Source: JAWXUE01 sp044432925 (GTDB lineage Bacteria > Bacillota_I > Bacilli_A > Acholeplasmatales > Anaeroplasmataceae). Taken from it: a DNA stretch of 9,150 nucleotides. Within the stretch, counting starts at the first letter, position 1. Each line of letters starts with the position of its first letter. Shown here piece after piece: positions 1 through 8,149 of this stretch. The notes beneath the pieces are model-generated. The model had not been told where the DNA came from and did no database searches. It was given only the letters and a program-made list of their open reading frames with translations. Both the position numbers and the translations under genes were made by a program. The stretch lies in contig JAWXUE010000038.1 in NCBI GenBank assembly GCA_044432925.1, positions 1 to 9,150 of the forward strand. Direction: 5' to 3'.

Positions 1-1272
1 TGTATTTTTTAATTTCTTAAAGTTCCATCTTCTTTTGAATGCAGTATCTAATGTAAATACATTTTGATCACTTGTATTCATTGTAGCTATTAATGACATA
101 TTAGATGGGATAACAATACTTGGTATATCTTTATTTAATTCTTTTGTTAAATATTTTTGTAAATTAACATTATTAATACTGTACTCACTTGTACCAGTAT
201 CATCTCTATCTAATAATTGAAATATATCACCGAAAATCGACGCAGCATTACCTCTATTTAATTCCTCTATAACTAATGCTACTTCCTCATTAGGATTTGC
301 TATAGCTTGTTTTAAAGCTAATGCAAAAGGACCTGGCGTAAACTCATAAGTAACTTTATCACCATTTACTACAGGTAATATTTGTCCAACGAAATCTGTA
401 TTTGTATAATCTAAGAAAAAAGTAGTTCTATATACATTGTTTTTTCTCCCTAATAATATTTCATTTTTAACATGATATGATTTACCGCATCCTGGTGTAC
501 CATAAACAATTAAGTTTTGTCCTGATGTTAAATTAACTTCCTGAGTATCTTCTTGTACTTCCTCTACAACAGTATCAGTATGTAAATGTGATAATGTTTG
601 ATATAATGAAATATTTGATATATCTAATTGATAAGCAATATTAACTAATTGCCCAACTTGTCTAAAATAAGATTTAGATGATTCAACATTGATTTCCTTT
701 AATATTGATTTAGTCCAATTTATGTTATAAAATCCTATAAATAAATTTGGAAATAACATATTAAAATATTTATTAACCCATATTTTATTATGAATATTTA
801 AAAGTATAGAACTTAACTTAACTTCTATATCACCATAATTAATATCAGGAATTCTTAAATTTGACAATGAGTCTAAATATTCAATTGCAGCTACAAATTT
901 GTTTCTTACATCCGTTGCAATTTCAATGGCTGTGGATTCACTGATTACTTTTCTATTTTTTATATGTGTACCACTAATCCATGAATCAAGCTCATTTGAA
1001 TAAAACAATGTATATTTATATACACTTCCACCCCAAACTTCTCCAAACTCCTTGTACTTTTCATCAAATTCTAATGCATAAAATAAACTTTTATCATTCA
1101 TTACTTTTCTTGCAAATAAGTGATATAATAATTCCTTTCCTTCAAGCTTAGATAATTTATCTTTTCCATATAATTCTTGAAAGTCTTTAAGTTTCTCGTT
1201 TATACTATTTAAATTTAAATTTAATTCTTTATATGTTGTTAATATATGTTGTTTTATTTGATCATTTATCAT
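1..1272 (-). CDS. McrB-like AAA+ motor protein of a restriction system (C-terminus beyond the left edge)
   Basis: The reading frame is open from an ATG at 1270-1272 through the left edge, giving 424 residues with the end missing. The AAA+ core is clear: Walker A GTPGCGKS at residues 258-265, Walker B VALVIEELNR at 331-340 with paired acidic residues E336/E337, and the McrB-type sensor motif MNTSDQ at 398-403, followed by a FKRRW arginine element. In the McrBC family such proteins are NTP-driven rings that power a McrC-type nuclease on modified DNA. Residues 1 to about 230 form an N-terminal region with a GGSVYKY segment just after W80. I have seen similar regions in other McrB-like proteins, and it is the likely target-recognition part. 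The start is backed by AGGAG at 1284-1288, 11 bases upstream. The gene has its own promoter behind the terminator of the preceding operon, so it is probably a separate unit whose McrC-like partner lies left of the window. Family assignment is firm; GTP versus ATP use and target are unknown. Confidence 0.88.
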   Translation of the reverse strand, partial: MINDQIKQHILTTYKELNLNLNSINEKLKDFQELYGKDKLSKLEGKELLYHLFARKVMNDKSLFYALEFDEKYKEFGEVWGGSVYKYTLFYSNELDSWISGTHIKNRKVISESTAIEIATDVRNKFVAAIEYLDSLSNLRIPDINYGDIEVKLSSILLNIHNKIWVNKYFNMLFPNLFIGFYNINWTKSILKEINVESSKSYFRQVGQLVNIAYQLDISNISLYQTLSHLHTDTVVEEVQEDTQEVNLTSGQNLIVYGTPGCGKSYHVKNEILLGRKNNVYRTTFFLDYTNTDFVGQILPVVNGDKVTYEFTPGPFALALKQAIANPNEEVALVIEELNRGNAASIFGDIFQLLDRDDTGTSEYSINNVNLQKYLTKELNKDIPSIVIPSNMSLIATMNTSDQNVFTLDTAFKRRWNFKKLKNT

Positions 1273-1283
1273 ATTTTATTACT

Positions 1284-1288
1284 CTCCT
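1284..1288 (-). promoter_or_regulatory. Ribosome binding site of the McrB-like gene
   Basis: The minus strand reads AGGAG here, 11 bases before the ATG at 1270-1272. The spacing is slightly long but supports this start. Confidence 0.7.
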
Positions 1289-1305
1289 AAATTTTTATTA
1301 ATTGT

Positions 1306-1314
1306 ATTATAGCA
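1306..1314 (-). promoter_or_regulatory. Extended -10 promoter of the McrB-like gene
   Basis: The minus strand reads TGCTATAAT, a perfect TATAAT (1306-1311) preceded by the TG of an extended -10. No good -35 hexamer is visible: the position 17 bases upstream (1329-1334) reads TTCTTT and lies in the T-run of the upstream terminator. An extended -10 can work without a strong -35. The transcript would start near 1299, leaving a leader of about 27 bases. Confidence 0.65.
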
Positions 1315-1326
1315 TATTTTGTAATT

Positions 1327-1357
1327 AAAAAGAAAAAAGACTAAATAATTAGCCTTT
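1327..1357 (-). terminator. Rho-independent terminator of the six-gene operon
   Basis: On the minus strand the arm AAAGGCTAA (1349-1357) pairs with TTAGTCTTT (1336-1344) around a 4-base loop, with one G-U wobble. A run of T with a single C follows (1327-1338). The first arm overlaps the stop codon of the DUF3883-type gene (1356-1358) by two bases. The stem is AT-rich, so it may be leaky. Confidence 0.75.
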
Positions 1358-2390
1358 ATACTGAAACACTATATGTTCTTGCACTTAAATCACAATCTTT
1401 TAATGGAGTATCAATAATAATAATTCTTGGATTATCACTACAAATTTCACAAACTCTATAAACTTTGTACTTATCCCCAAACTTTTTAGATAACTCTAAC
1501 TCATGTGATGAAATTGAAAAAGGTGAGGTTTCTTTAGATTTTGTTGTTTTAACAGAAATATAAAATTCATATATTTCCCCTTCATCATTTATATCATATG
1601 AAAGTATGTCAAATCCTGATTTAGGATTTTTTTCAGAGCTATGAATTACTTTTTCAGCATATTCGTCCATATCTAAAGATTTTAGTCTGTTAATTTCGTA
1701 AGCCAATACTAATTCTTCTCCTCGTAACCCAACATAAAAATTAGCAACTTGACGTTGAATAAATTCCAATCTTTTGGAACTTCTAGGTATATTGATTCTT
1801 TTTTCTGCAACACTATTATTATTTTTTTCTATAGTAACAACTGGATTAGATTGTTCAAACCCAACTAATTCAGTAAATATTGATGTTAAACTTTCTGAAA
1901 TAACATCGTTAGAATTTACAAAACTATCGATTGATGCTTGTTTTGCTGAATTAATATTACTTATATAATCAATGTTTTGTTTACGTGTTTGATTATCTGA
2001 CTCTTCTAATTCAAATTCGTTTTTATTAATTTGAGTTTTTTTATTGGACGGATTAAATTTATACATTTGTTCAAATCTATTTAATGTAATTTCAAATTCT
2101 TTATTTTCATATTTTAAAAAATCTTGAAAAGATTCAAGGGATCTTGAATACATATTTTTCCCTTTATAATTTTTAGAAATGAAAAAATCATTATTAAATA
2201 TCACTTTTGATATTTCATTAAACTCTATTATATCCATCAAAATGATATTTGATGAAACTACATTACATTTAATCATGTCCTTTGAAATTGTCTTTACTCC
2301 TCCAGCATATTTATCGATTGATGAAGCAGCTAGCGTAGTATTTTTCTGAAGCCAAACTTTAAATTTTTCTAGTATCTCTCTTTCAGTCAT
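1356..2390 (-). CDS. DUF3883-type nuclease-like protein with an N-terminal helical domain
   Basis: This 344-residue protein has two parts. Residues about 5-115 look like a small helical domain (SSIDKYAGGVKTISKDM at 23-39, then MYSRSLESFQDFL at 80-92), a pattern that resembles the N-terminal regions of some restriction endonucleases. A polar linker covers about 115-205. Residues about 207-330 match DUF3883: helix GLRGEELVLAYE at 221-232, SGFDILS at 258-264 and a strand ending in VKTTK at 280-284. DUF3883 has the PD-(D/E)XK-like layout, and D261 and K281 are in place. The residue two before the lysine, normally glutamate (IEVKTT), is serine (YISVKTT, S279). It may therefore be weakly active, use another acidic residue, or act in binding. 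It is the last gene of the operon, 16 bases after the methyltransferase stop. The upstream GAGAG run is a poor ribosome site, so translation may depend on coupling. Domain call is good; role is inferred. Confidence 0.8.
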   Translation of the reverse strand: MTEREILEKFKVWLQKNTTLAASSIDKYAGGVKTISKDMIKCNVVSSNIILMDIIEFNEISKVIFNNDFFISKNYKGKNMYSRSLESFQDFLKYENKEFEITLNRFEQMYKFNPSNKKTQINKNEFELEESDNQTRKQNIDYISNINSAKQASIDSFVNSNDVISESLTSIFTELVGFEQSNPVVTIEKNNNSVAEKRINIPRSSKRLEFIQRQVANFYVGLRGEELVLAYEINRLKSLDMDEYAEKVIHSSEKNPKSGFDILSYDINDEGEIYEFYISVKTTKSKETSPFSISSHELELSKKFGDKYKVYRVCEICSDNPRIIIIDTPLKDCDLSARTYSVSV

Positions 2391-2406
2391 ATAACTCTCA
2401 CTCTCG

Positions 2407-3558
2407 TCATAACATTTTCTTTAATATTTCTTCCATAACTTTTACATTAATACTATTACCAAATTGTTTATAAGCTTGATATCTATTATCATCACATATA
2501 AAATCTTTACTAAAACTTTGTAAATTAGCACATTCTCTTACAGACAATCTTCTTTTTAATTTACCTACAATAGGAATTTGTACTATTGCAACTAAAGCAG
2601 GAAGAGTTGTTGGGGCTTTAACTCGTATCCCAGATGGTCTAAATTGAATTATTCCATCCCATATAGTATCAATGTTTTCTCCAGCTTGCCATTCGAATTT
2701 TCTTTGAGTAGCCGTCAAATTTTCTAAATTATTATACTTAGTTAACCATTTATCAATAAATTTTTTATTCCTATTATATAAAGTAATATTTTTAGAAATA
2801 ATATCACTTTTCCATTTAGGAAGTTCTTCTAAATTAATATCTGACTTAAAGAAATCTACCCAAATAGGAAATCCTATAATATTTAAATCAATACCTTTAT
2901 AAAACTCATCCCAAATATTTAATAATTTAATTTCTTTTTTACTTATCATTAATGATTCATCATTATTAAATGAATTATCAATTATATCATCAATACTACA
3001 TTCATTTTTCTTTTTAAATGTTTCAAATTTGAAATCTAAAACTTCACTAACATTTTCCGGATCATAAACTCCAGGTAAAAATGCTCTTTCTCTTGTTTGC
3101 GGTACGCCAAAGAAATGAGGTGATAAAATCAAAGGTTTTGAAGGTATTCTATAACCTAATTCTTTTAGTGATTTCATTATAACTTTAATTGTATTACCAT
3201 CATCATGAGAAACTAAATTTCTAACATTTTCCATTAATATATATTTTGGTTTATGATGACTAACAATTCTAAAGACATCATAAATTAATGTCCCTCTAGC
3301 CTCAGTGAATCCTAATTGCTTACCAGACTTCGAAAATGCTTGACATGGTGGCGAGAAGAAACAGAAATCATGCTTCGGTACGTCTTCTTCTTTAACCTTG
3401 GTAATATCGTTTAATGAATCTATATTATAATTTTTTTTATAAACTTCTGCACATTGTACGTTAATATCAGCAGCAAATACACATTTAGTATTTTTATTTA
3501 CATTTTCTAATGATTGAGTAAATGCACCAATCCCTGAAAATAACTCTATGTACTTCAT
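2407..3558 (-). CDS. DNA (cytosine-5-)-methyltransferase
   Basis: It transfers a methyl group from S-adenosylmethionine to carbon 5 of cytosine in a specific site. The 383 residues carry the family motifs in normal order: motif I ELFSGIGAF at 5-13 (cofactor loop), motif IV SPPCQAFSKSG at 69-79 with catalytic C72, motif VI MENV at 109-112 with E110, motif VIII QTRER at 154-158, motif IX RECANLQSF at 341-349 and motif X GNS at 367-369. The stretch between about 180 and 335 holds the target-recognition domain, with RPSGIR followed by a TTLPALVA segment near its end. The site itself cannot be read from sequence. Length is normal for a single-specificity enzyme and all key residues are present. 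Start ATG follows TGGAG (3567-3571) by 8 bases, and the gap to the nuclease gene upstream is 15 bases. Within the operon it is the modification subunit that would protect host DNA. Confidence 0.97.
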   Translation of the reverse strand: MKYIELFSGIGAFTQSLENVNKNTKCVFAADINVQCAEVYKKNYNIDSLNDITKVKEEDVPKHDFCFFSPPCQAFSKSGKQLGFTEARGTLIYDVFRIVSHHKPKYILMENVRNLVSHDDGNTIKVIMKSLKELGYRIPSKPLILSPHFFGVPQTRERAFLPGVYDPENVSEVLDFKFETFKKKNECSIDDIIDNSFNNDESLMISKKEIKLLNIWDEFYKGIDLNIIGFPIWVDFFKSDINLEELPKWKSDIISKNITLYNRNKKFIDKWLTKYNNLENLTATQRKFEWQAGENIDTIWDGIIQFRPSGIRVKAPTTLPALVAIVQIPIVGKLKRRLSVRECANLQSFSKDFICDDNRYQAYKQFGNSINVKVMEEILKKML

Positions 3559-3573
3559 TATTAAAACTCCATT

Positions 3574-4500
3574 CTAAATTTCTTCTAAATTCTTTTTAAT
3601 TTCTAACCAACTTATATCGTCACAATTTTTAAAATCATATGTATACTGTAAACTAGATATTTCTACTGGAATATCTGATACTGTATCCATAGAATCTCTA
3701 GCAATAAATCTTATATCATCTAAAGAAAAACCTTTATTTAAATCAGATAAATTTTTAACTTTCGTTAATGCTAATTCTATTTTGAAAATAAATTCAAAGT
3801 TGTTGTAAAATACAGAATTATTTCTAAAGTATTCACATAAACTTCGCAAAGAATAATTAGTTCCAGTCTCTATTAATGATACAATTACTATAAACATGTT
3901 TTGATTATTAAATATTTGATTATGCTTAACTTTAAACTTCGTCTCATAACTAGTAGTTGTCTTAACTTCAAAATTCATTTTTTTAAATGAAAAATCAAAC
4001 CTAGATGTCACTCCAGCTTTTTGCCAATTTGGTGCGATAGATACATTAGTATTTTCATATACTTCTTTAATAACAATTAATTCACCAACTAATCCAATTA
4101 AATTTGTATATTCATCATTTTTCTTTTGTTTGAATAATTCCACTAAATTGTTAAAAAATTCTACAAACGATAAATTTCTTGTATTATCATTAGCGTAACA
4201 GTAGCATAAATCAATAAATGAATTGAACTCAACACTATTGTAATCAGAGTTAAATGTTATTATATCATATCTACCAGTAACAAATGATTGATCATTTTTA
4301 ACAGATTCAATATGCACGTTATATCTTATTTCTAAAAAATTAGTAGACAATGGAATATTACTATCCCCATTATTTTTTTGAATAAAAGAAACTCTATTAT
4401 TTACAATGAAAAAACCAAACTCATCATTAATCTTCTCAATTAAATGAAGTTCATTTTCATTACATGTAATTGTTTCAATTTTTTTTAATATATCTATCAT
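3574..4500 (-). CDS. PD-(D/E)XK nuclease-fold protein, DUF4420 type
   Basis: The likely DNA-cutting subunit. The C-terminal half has the ordered nuclease signature: GLVGEL at 136-141 (E140), RFDF at 167-170 (D169), and strand FEVKTTT at 177-183 with the E178-V-K180 catalytic pair. Residues about 184-200 (ending KHNQ at 192-195) fit the conserved patch that follows in DUF4420. The N-terminal 120 residues are mixed strand and helix and may contact partner proteins. Proteins of this type are known as neighbours of Z1-domain ATPases, MORC-like ATPases and 5mC methyltransferases, exactly as here. The start is 3 bases after the Z1 gene stop and has the best ribosome site in the window, AGGAGGG at 4509-4515, 8 bases upstream, so it may be translated well. 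Cleavage of DNA is inferred from motifs and context. Confidence 0.85.
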   Translation of the reverse strand: MIDILKKIETITCNENELHLIEKINDEFGFFIVNNRVSFIQKNNGDSNIPLSTNFLEIRYNVHIESVKNDQSFVTGRYDIITFNSDYNSVEFNSFIDLCYCYANDNTRNLSFVEFFNNLVELFKQKKNDEYTNLIGLVGELIVIKEVYENTNVSIAPNWQKAGVTSRFDFSFKKMNFEVKTTTSYETKFKVKHNQIFNNQNMFIVIVSLIETGTNYSLRSLCEYFRNNSVFYNNFEFIFKIELALTKVKNLSDLNKGFSLDDIRFIARDSMDTVSDIPVEISSLQYTYDFKNCDDISWLEIKKNLEEI

Positions 4501-4503
4501 GTA

Positions 4504-6603
4504 TTAATCCCTCCTTGAAAAAGTTGTATTTTTTGATGAAAAGTGAATTGAAAACATATATTGAATATACTCTTCATTATGTCTCTTAGATTTAATTTTA
4601 AATACTTGAATTGCTGGAACATCTAAATCAGATAACACACTAGAATCTCCAAGATAAGTCCTAGTGTTTTCATCAACCTTATCAGCCCCTTGTTGTAATG
4701 CACTAACTTTTCCTTCATCACTAAAAGAACGATTTCTATAATCATCTTCTGCTAAAAACATAAGATGAACATTTACATATTCAGAACTTATATTTTTGGC
4801 TATATCTGTGATGCTAAATGGATGTGAATCAAATATATTTTTATTTTCTTCCATCAAAGAAATGAAATCCCTTGTGATAATTTTAGATATTTTATTAGTA
4901 ACTTTAGAAATCTTACTTCCTAGAGTACTGTCTACGAATGTATTATTCGCAATAAATTTATTTATGCTATCATTATTATCTTTAATTTGGTGCAAATTGA
5001 ATACACCTTGTTTTTGATTGTACCACTTTTTATTAAACACCTTTTTATTTATCTCTATTACATTACTTCTTGCTGGTGTCAACATTGATTCTCCAGCATT
5101 AATAATAACATCATTTAAGCTTAATTGCCCATTTTCCACTAGAGTAAACTGATCCCATAAATCGTTTTCTATTGTTGCTAAATTTGCTAACTCGAATTTT
5201 ATTATATTTTGCGTGAAAATCTTACAGAATTCAGCGACTTTACCTCTATATCCAAACCATCTAGCTCTTTGTAAAACAGTATCTTGAGTACCTTTATTAG
5301 CCCATCTTGTAAAATATGTAGTTATTAAATGTTTAAATGTAATACCTCTTTGTAATAAATCTCCACCAATAATTATCTTATATTTACAAAACTTAAGTGA
5401 CTCAGCATTTTTTTTGTTATCGCTATTTTGAATGAAAAATTTCAATGCAAACACAACATTTTTTATATCTTTTTCTAAATGTTCACTCCATACATATTTA
5501 TTATTAACATTTTCAAATAACGAAGTACTAAATAACAGTCTAAGTGTATTATAAAATATCTTAACTTGTTTTTCATTCCCATTATTAAAATCTAATTTAA
5601 TGTTTTCTATGAAGTTATTACATATTTGGAAAAAATTTTCATGTCCTTTTTTCATACGATCTGAGTGGATAATCATTTCAGTAAATCTTACATTTGATTG
5701 CAATAAAAGAGCACTTGAGATTATATAATAAAAAATCGCTTCCTTTAAACTGTCACTTAAATAACCTAATTCTAAACATTCCTTATCAGTATCAGGTACA
5801 ACATGAACTTTATCTTCATTTAAATGGAAAAAATCAGCACCAGTATAACCATCACCTGGTCTAATCAAATGAACTTCTGTAGGTAACAGTTCGCTATACT
5901 TACTTTGAAATATATTGGCTTGCGGAGTAGCTGTAACAGTATAGTAAATTGGATTATTCAATAAAGATATCATTGTAGTTATGGATAAATATGTTTGAGA
6001 CGAGTTATTCTCTTTATCTTTCTCAGTATTTAAACTTGCTTGATCACCCTCATCATCGATAATAAAACATTTTATATTTTCAGTATCAATTTTTTTAAGT
6101 AGAGCATTCACCTTATTTAATGTAACAGGTCTTTTTAAAACAGTTATTATGATTGGTCTATTCATAGATATTATTTCAGATACATAGTCATCGTCTATAT
6201 ACTCTAATGATTCAGTAGTTAACATAACAGGTCTGTCCGATTCATACTCATTTTCACCAATATTGAAAGTTTGTTTAAATCTTTGAATCGTTTGATCTAA
6301 TAAAGAATTATCATAACCACCATAAATAATTAAAAGATTAAAATCGTTATCGAATGAAAGTGCAGATAACATTTCAAGATTTGAAGTTTTACCAGATTGA
6401 ACTTTTCCCACAAGTAAAACATTTTTCGATTTATTAATGTCATTATTATTCATGGTGTTGTATAGAATGTTACATGCTGTATTTTCAATTTTTATAGCAC
6501 TTTTATCTCCATAACTTCTTTGATGTTGACTAAATACTTCAGAAACAAATTTGCCTTTTTTTAATGCAATTTCACCCTCATCTACTATCTTATATGTTTC
6601 CAT
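4504..6603 (-). CDS. Z1-domain superfamily II ATPase (helicase-like motor)
   Basis: A 699-residue P-loop ATPase of the helicase superfamily II type. Motifs in order: Walker A GKVQSGKTS at 66-74 (the VQSGKT form is typical of Z1 proteins), DEAD-equivalent DDEGDQ at 183-188, motif III TATPQAN at 224-230, a conserved HSDRMKKGH segment at 313-321, motif V GGDLLQRGIT at 413-422, and motif VI QRARWFGYR at 445-453 with the arginine finger region. The Z1 domain covers roughly residues 210-470. The last 230 residues have no motif I recognise. Z1 proteins occur with MORC-like ATPases in restriction-modification operons, where they are predicted to move along or remodel DNA. ATG start follows AGAGG (6611-6615) by 7 bases. 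That site overlaps the stop of the GHKL gene, suggesting coupled translation of the two ATPases. All ATPase residues look intact. Confidence 0.93.
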   Translation of the reverse strand: METYKIVDEGEIALKKGKFVSEVFSQHQRSYGDKSAIKIENTACNILYNTMNNNDINKSKNVLLVGKVQSGKTSNLEMLSALSFDNDFNLLIIYGGYDNSLLDQTIQRFKQTFNIGENEYESDRPVMLTTESLEYIDDDYVSEIISMNRPIIITVLKRPVTLNKVNALLKKIDTENIKCFIIDDEGDQASLNTEKDKENNSSQTYLSITTMISLLNNPIYYTVTATPQANIFQSKYSELLPTEVHLIRPGDGYTGADFFHLNEDKVHVVPDTDKECLELGYLSDSLKEAIFYYIISSALLLQSNVRFTEMIIHSDRMKKGHENFFQICNNFIENIKLDFNNGNEKQVKIFYNTLRLLFSTSLFENVNNKYVWSEHLEKDIKNVVFALKFFIQNSDNKKNAESLKFCKYKIIIGGDLLQRGITFKHLITTYFTRWANKGTQDTVLQRARWFGYRGKVAEFCKIFTQNIIKFELANLATIENDLWDQFTLVENGQLSLNDVIINAGESMLTPARSNVIEINKKVFNKKWYNQKQGVFNLHQIKDNNDSINKFIANNTFVDSTLGSKISKVTNKISKIITRDFISLMEENKNIFDSHPFSITDIAKNISSEYVNVHLMFLAEDDYRNRSFSDEGKVSALQQGADKVDENTRTYLGDSSVLSDLDVPAIQVFKIKSKRHNEEYIQYMFSIHFSSKNTTFSRRD
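4509..4515 (-). promoter_or_regulatory. Near-perfect Shine-Dalgarno for the PD-(D/E)XK nuclease gene
   Basis: The minus strand reads AGGAGGG, 8 bases before the ATG at 4498-4500, inside the last codons of the Z1 gene. It is the strongest ribosome site in the operon. Confidence 0.75.
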
Positions 6604-6613
6604 ATTTATACCT

Positions 6614-8146
6614 CTATTTCGTATTTAAAATTTTATTCAACTGATTTCTAATTACAGTTGATTGTATATATCCATCATTATTCATAGAATTATTGGCATG
6701 TTCTTCAGCTAATGCAAAAGCTAATATAAATTTACCAACAGTATGTAAATCGTTACTACTTAATGAATCAACATATGAATTATTTTTATTTAAAATTAAT
6801 TCATTATCACTTTCATTAAATTTAAATATAAACGCGTTATTTTCAACATAATCTAATGATACTTTATAACTCTTACTATTAAACATTATAAAAGTATGAG
6901 GTATATACGAAACCTTTGGTTGTTCAACAACTATAGTCTCGTTAGGTTTAACAACATTAACAATATGGTTTGATGGAGTATTTACATCATCACTACCATT
7001 CTGCTCCATAGTGTTTTTAAGTGTTTTTTTATCATCAGTATTATTTTCAGAATTAGACGGAATGTACGATTTTGTAGTATCTACAAAACTAACAGATACT
7101 GTTGGAGTTTCTGTTCCTAATCTTTTGTTTCGTTCCTCTGCTTCTCGATCTTTTGTCGATATTTTTGCAATGTTAATATAGTCTTGAATATTTAGTTTCA
7201 ATTTCTCAATAAATAGTTCTTCTAATTCTTCATCCCAAGATATACCATCTTTTGCTTGATTAATCTCAAAATCATCCATATCTATTTCAAGATATAATTT
7301 AAGACTTATTTGACTTTGCGCTTGTCCAAAAATTTTATCTGGTTTATATCCTAAAGTTACAACTCTATTTCTTCTAAAAAGTTGAATACCTGTCTTTTCA
7401 TATCCACCTTTTTCTAAAATACCAACAAATCCGTTTACATTGTATGTTTTTTCTTTATAATCAATTGAAAATAATAAATCTCGTTTCCAATATGTATCTC
7501 TAAAAGTTAAAAATTTCATTTGGGGTGGCATACAAGGTGTTCCATTAAATAAAATTTGTATTACTCCAGATTCCAAATCTCTACTATACAATTTATTTAA
7601 AGTTTCAAAAACTTTATTTTTAGTTCTTGTAGCATAAAAACTTCTATTAATTTTAGTGATTTTTATTTCAGTTCCATGCGACATAATATCTTCATTCTCA
7701 TCACAAGTAATATTTATTGTATTACTAATATTATCTAAATCTAGTGTTCCAGTATATGAATTTTTTGATTTAAATTGAGTTGATTTAACAGTCCATTTTC
7801 TTCCAAACCATGTTGCTGCAGTTTTAAGACCCATTCCAAATTCATTTCTACCGCCTTGTTCTACTGGTTTTGCGGCTAAAAGTATTGATCTTTTAAAATC
7901 ATCTATTTCCATACCATAAGCATTATCTCTAATGACAAGCTCATTTTTTTCCTTGTCATAATTTATTTCAATCATAAGATGTTTGATATCATTATTTAAT
8001 AAAACATCTCGATTATCATAAAATGATGCTGTTGAATTATCGATAAATTCAGCTAATGCAAACTCAGCTTTATAATTTAATCTTGTAAAAATATTATATA
8101 TTGACGCATCAGGTCTAATATCTAACTCTATAGTTTTCTTTTCCAT
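6614..8146 (-). CDS. MORC/MutL-like GHKL ATPase of a restriction-modification system
   Basis: A 510-residue GHKL (gyrase, Hsp90, MutL) ATPase. The Bergerat ATP site is complete: motif I ALAEFIDNS at 30-38 with E33 and N37, motif II DNAYGM at 74-79, motif III NEFGMGLKTAA at 101-111, and HGTEI at 157-161. An S5-fold domain follows at about 215-330 (GIQLFRRNRVV, then a conserved NQAKDG). The motif II form and the S5 region resemble MORC proteins. Residues about 340-415 are a polar, probably disordered linker. Residues about 420-510 form a strand-rich then helical tail (LILNKNNSYVDSLSSNDL, then helices). Family members dimerise on ATP binding and can clamp DNA. Here it is predicted to act with the Z1 motor in sensing DNA. 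It starts 3 bases after the preceding stop, with AAGGAA just upstream (inside 8153-8160). Confidence 0.9.
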   Translation of the reverse strand: MEKKTIELDIRPDASIYNIFTRLNYKAEFALAEFIDNSTASFYDNRDVLLNNDIKHLMIEINYDKEKNELVIRDNAYGMEIDDFKRSILLAAKPVEQGGRNEFGMGLKTAATWFGRKWTVKSTQFKSKNSYTGTLDLDNISNTINITCDENEDIMSHGTEIKITKINRSFYATRTKNKVFETLNKLYSRDLESGVIQILFNGTPCMPPQMKFLTFRDTYWKRDLLFSIDYKEKTYNVNGFVGILEKGGYEKTGIQLFRRNRVVTLGYKPDKIFGQAQSQISLKLYLEIDMDDFEINQAKDGISWDEELEELFIEKLKLNIQDYINIAKISTKDREAEERNKRLGTETPTVSVSFVDTTKSYIPSNSENNTDDKKTLKNTMEQNGSDDVNTPSNHIVNVVKPNETIVVEQPKVSYIPHTFIMFNSKSYKVSLDYVENNAFIFKFNESDNELILNKNNSYVDSLSSNDLHTVGKFILAFALAEEHANNSMNNDGYIQSTVIRNQLNKILNTK

Positions 8147-8149
8147 ACT

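Noticed and set aside
1774..1968. 64-codon plus-strand frame with hydrophobic residues
   Set aside because: It lies entirely inside the DUF3883-type gene on the opposite strand, with no ribosome site; it is a chance frame in AT-rich DNA.
3559..3700. Internal promoter for the methyltransferase
   Set aside because: AT-rich hexamers occur, but none pairs a good -10 with a -35 at proper spacing or an extended TG, so it cannot be supported.
4796..5017. 73-codon plus-strand frame
   Set aside because: It is antisense to the intact Z1 ATPase gene, has no family resemblance and no credible ribosome site.
6614..8146. GHKL protein as a sensor histidine kinase, MutL repair protein or Hsp90
   Set aside because: There is no histidine phosphoacceptor domain or membrane segment. 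The MORC-like motif II and S5 region, and the restriction gene context, fit an R-M-associated ATPase better.
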